Origin: Bacteroidetes bacterium CG2_30_32_10
Lineage (GTDB): Bacteria; Bacteroidota; Bacteroidia; Bacteroidales; CG2-30-32-10
DNA length: 17,998 nt
Direction of reading: 5' to 3'
NCBI GenBank assembly: GCA_001872995.1
Contig: MNXO01000104.1
Coordinates: 1 to 17,998, forward strand
Shown: positions 16,273-17,998 of the stretch, piece by piece
How positions within the stretch are numbered: position 1 is the first letter of the stretch
Layout: the number at the start of each line of letters is the position of its first letter
Made by a program: the position numbers and the translations under genes
The notes under the pieces: generated by a model
Seen by the model: the letters and a program-made list of their open reading frames with translations, nothing else
Told to the model about the DNA's origin: nothing
Databases searched by the model: none

Positions 16273-16349
16273 GTATTATTTATTATCATTTTTCTAAATT
16301 CATACAATATCAAGATAAACAGATAGGTAGAGAAATTTAATAATTTTAC

Positions 16350-16357
16350 TACCTTTG
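16350..16357 (+). promoter_or_regulatory. Promoter -7 element of the NlpC/P60 gene
   Basis: TACCTTTG followed by CA is a textbook Bacteroidota -7 element, 20 nt before the ATG at 16378. No convincing -33 TTTG is seen. Transcription would start near 16364, giving a leader of about 14 nt. Confidence 0.5.
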
Positions 16358-16377
16358 CACCTCTTTTTTAAAAAATT

Positions 16378-16926
16378 ATGGTGAAAAATATTCTGTTTTT
16401 ATTTCTCATAGCTATCTTTCTTAAAGTATTAGTATATAAGGGAAATGTAAATGCAAGTTCTAAAAACTCTTATTCCGACACATCCATCATTGCATTTTCT
16501 ACTAAACCAATTGTTGATTCAACAAAGTTTAAAGAAGTGTTGTTAGACAGCATGATTAATTTTGCGAAAAAATTTATTGGCTTACCTTATCGTTACAAGG
16601 GGTTTGACAATAGTGGCTTTGATTGCTCTGGTTATATTCATTATGTTTTCAACAACTTTGGTTACAATGTTCCACGCTCTTCAATTGGATTAGCAGGAAT
16701 TGGAAAAGAAATAAGCCTATGTGAGGCAAAAAAAGGAGATTTGCTTTTTTTTAAAGGCAGAAATATTGGCAATAAAAAGATTGGACATGTTTCAATGGTA
16801 ATAGCAGTGGATGAAAATTCTGTAACAATGATTCATTCTACTCGTAGAGGCATCATTATAGATAGATTAAATGAAATTGATTATTATAAAACTAGATTCA
16901 TAACAGCTCGCCATCTTGATTTATAG
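16378..16926 (+). CDS. Secreted NlpC/P60 family peptidase (C40)
   Basis: A 182-residue exported cysteine peptidase of the NlpC/P60 type, which cleaves within or next to peptidoglycan stem peptides. A basic N-terminus and hydrophobic stretch (residues ~3-20) form a signal peptide or anchor; there is no lipobox cysteine. The catalytic domain starts near residue 60 with FAKKFIGLPYRYKG, a normal family N-terminus. The active-site cysteine is C83 in FDCSGYIHYVF, the histidine is H137 in KIGHVSMV, and H153 (MIHSTRRG) is the likely third residue. It is a single-domain enzyme without SH3 or LysM domains. It has its own -7 promoter element and converges on the CapA-family gene with one base between the two stop codons. 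Confidence 0.92.
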   Translation: MVKNILFLFLIAIFLKVLVYKGNVNASSKNSYSDTSIIAFSTKPIVDSTKFKEVLLDSMINFAKKFIGLPYRYKGFDNSGFDCSGYIHYVFNNFGYNVPRSSIGLAGIGKEISLCEAKKGDLLFFKGRNIGNKKIGHVSMVIAVDENSVTMIHSTRRGIIIDRLNEIDYYKTRFITARHLDL

Positions 16927-16927
16927 A

Positions 16928-17869
16928 CTACTTCTTAGAAATTTCTCCTGTTTCCTTAATCAAAAGCCCTGTTTCTGGGAAGTCTGAAGTAGTTAATTCA
17001 ATTATTTCCTTAATTACTTTATTGCTATCATCAATTAATGGTCCACCTTCGCCCAATTGTTTAATGGCATAAATTTGTCCTTTAATAAATTCACCTTTTT
17101 TCGTAACAAACAATTTAATAATAGGAGCTACACCCGCATATCCACTAAGGCTAAACCGAGCATAAGTACAAAAATTTCCCATACTGTAAGCAATAAACCG
17201 ATTTTTATATAGTTCAACCGCTCTAGTAATATGAGGACCGTGACCAAATATTATATCGGCTCCAGCATCAATGAGTGTGTGCGAAAAATTATATACATTT
17301 CCCCTGTCTTCTCCAAGAAATATTTCAGTGTTTCTTGTAACATGGCGATGCGTTCCACCTTCAGCTCCTCCATGAAATGAAACAATCACAATATCAGAAA
17401 TAGAATCTAAGTGCTCAACAATTTTTTTAGCTTCAGCAATATTTCTTATATCCATGGTCCCTGAATTTGGTGCAAAAGCACAAAATCCATATTTAATTCC
17501 TTCCATTTCAAATGTAGTATAAGGCATAGCTGTTTGTCCAGCATAAAATATACCAGCATTTTTCAGCGTATTCATGGTACTTGTTCTTCCAATATCACCA
17601 AAATCGCCTGCATGGTTGTTCGCATTACTAACTACATCGAAGCCTGCATCTTTCAGATAATTAACATATCTTGTTGGCATTCTAAAAACGTAACACTTAC
17701 TTGGGTCTTTGCAAGATTTAGGATATCCACCACTGTCTAAAACGCTTCCTTCAAGGTTACCAAAGGTAATATTTGCATTAATTAATATATTTTTAACTGG
17801 TAATAATATATCTTTGCCATCATTAGGTGGTAAATACTGTGTAGAAGGGTAATTGGTGCCTAACATCAT
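16928..17869 (-). CDS. CapA/PgsA family metallophosphatase-like protein, start uncertain
   Basis: Member of the CapA family (PGA_cap, bacterial capsule synthesis protein, calcineurin-like fold). Recognisable blocks are TFGNLEGS, SNANNHAGDFG, VSFHGGAEG and ADIIFGHGPHITRAVE, the metal-binding motifs of the fold. The coordinates start at the first ATG (17869), giving 313 residues, but the true N-terminus must lie upstream. The ten codons before that ATG read DTISIIGVGD, the first beta-strand and GD metal motif of the family. The frame stays open to a TAG at 17935-17933 but contains no ATG, GTG or TTG, only ATA (17926) and ATT (17914). So either a non-standard start codon is used, or a frameshift in the A-rich stretch near 17900-17912 hides a start in another frame, or the gene is decaying. 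No signal peptide can be read. The role (polyglutamate or capsule-related, or a phosphoesterase) is unproven. Confidence 0.8.
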   Translation of the reverse strand: MMLGTNYPSTQYLPPNDGKDILLPVKNILINANITFGNLEGSVLDSGGYPKSCKDPSKCYVFRMPTRYVNYLKDAGFDVVSNANNHAGDFGDIGRTSTMNTLKNAGIFYAGQTAMPYTTFEMEGIKYGFCAFAPNSGTMDIRNIAEAKKIVEHLDSISDIVIVSFHGGAEGGTHRHVTRNTEIFLGEDRGNVYNFSHTLIDAGADIIFGHGPHITRAVELYKNRFIAYSMGNFCTYARFSLSGYAGVAPIIKLFVTKKGEFIKGQIYAIKQLGEGGPLIDDSNKVIKEIIELTTSDFPETGLLIKETGEISKK

Positions 17870-17998
17870 ATCTCCAACGCCAATGATTGAGATGGTGTCA
17901 TTTTCTTTTTGAATTTTCTTTTCTATTAACTCCTAAATTCAAGTAATTAATGCAACTTTTAACGAGGAAAACAATTTATTAATATTTTTCAAGACAAA

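Noticed and set aside
15217..16313. Minus-strand open frames opposite phoH and purC
   Set aside because: Both plus-strand genes are intact and conserved; the antisense products are rich in Phe, Tyr and Ile, as expected from reversed AT-rich coding DNA.
1..17998. Mobile element, CRISPR array, toxin-antitoxin or defence island
   Set aside because: No transposase or integrase motif, direct-repeat array or small paired ORFs were found; gene content and base composition look uniform and core-like throughout.

Overview
The window looks like an ordinary chromosomal segment of a low-GC member of the Bacteroidota. Three things support this. It carries gldF and gldG, the membrane and auxiliary subunits of the gliding-associated ABC transporter. 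It carries Bacteroidota-type versions of several enzymes: TopA with C-terminal basic repeats, a divergent 'formimidoylglutamase', and the long form of PurC. Several intergenic gaps contain the Bacteroidota promoter element TAnnTTTG, while start codons mostly lack a Shine-Dalgarno sequence and sit behind A-rich leaders. Fifteen protein genes fill almost all of the sequence. No gap exceeds about 175 bases. I see no rRNA, tRNA, CRISPR array, insertion sequence or integrase.

Left part (1-8688). A minus-strand pair, topA followed 6 nt later by an arginase-superfamily gene, ends in a probable terminator near the left edge. miaB diverges from topA. miaB then converges on a second minus-strand unit, pheT followed by lptB.

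Middle part (8750-14199). All genes are on the minus strand. In order of transcription they are a SAM hydroxide adenosyltransferase family gene, gldF, gldG, a DUF4340 gene, purE and a DUF190 gene. gldF, gldG and the DUF4340 gene are tightly spaced and probably form one membrane-transporter operon. purE and DUF190 form a second unit with a clear promoter of its own, whose -33 box lies in the last codons of the DUF4340 gene. A long hairpin (8750-8784) separates this unit from pheT.

Right part (14338-17998). phoH and purC run on the plus strand 12 nt apart. A secreted NlpC/P60 peptidase gene follows with its own promoter, and a minus-strand CapA-family gene converges on it with one base between the stop codons.

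Most genes are housekeeping: topology, tRNA modification and charging, purine synthesis and LPS export. I did not find a clearly new multi-gene system. The observations most worth checking are two enzymes whose usual catalytic or metal-binding residues look replaced (the arginase-family protein and the SAM hydroxide adenosyltransferase-family protein) and the CapA-family gene, whose conserved N-terminal GD motif lies upstream of any canonical start codon.
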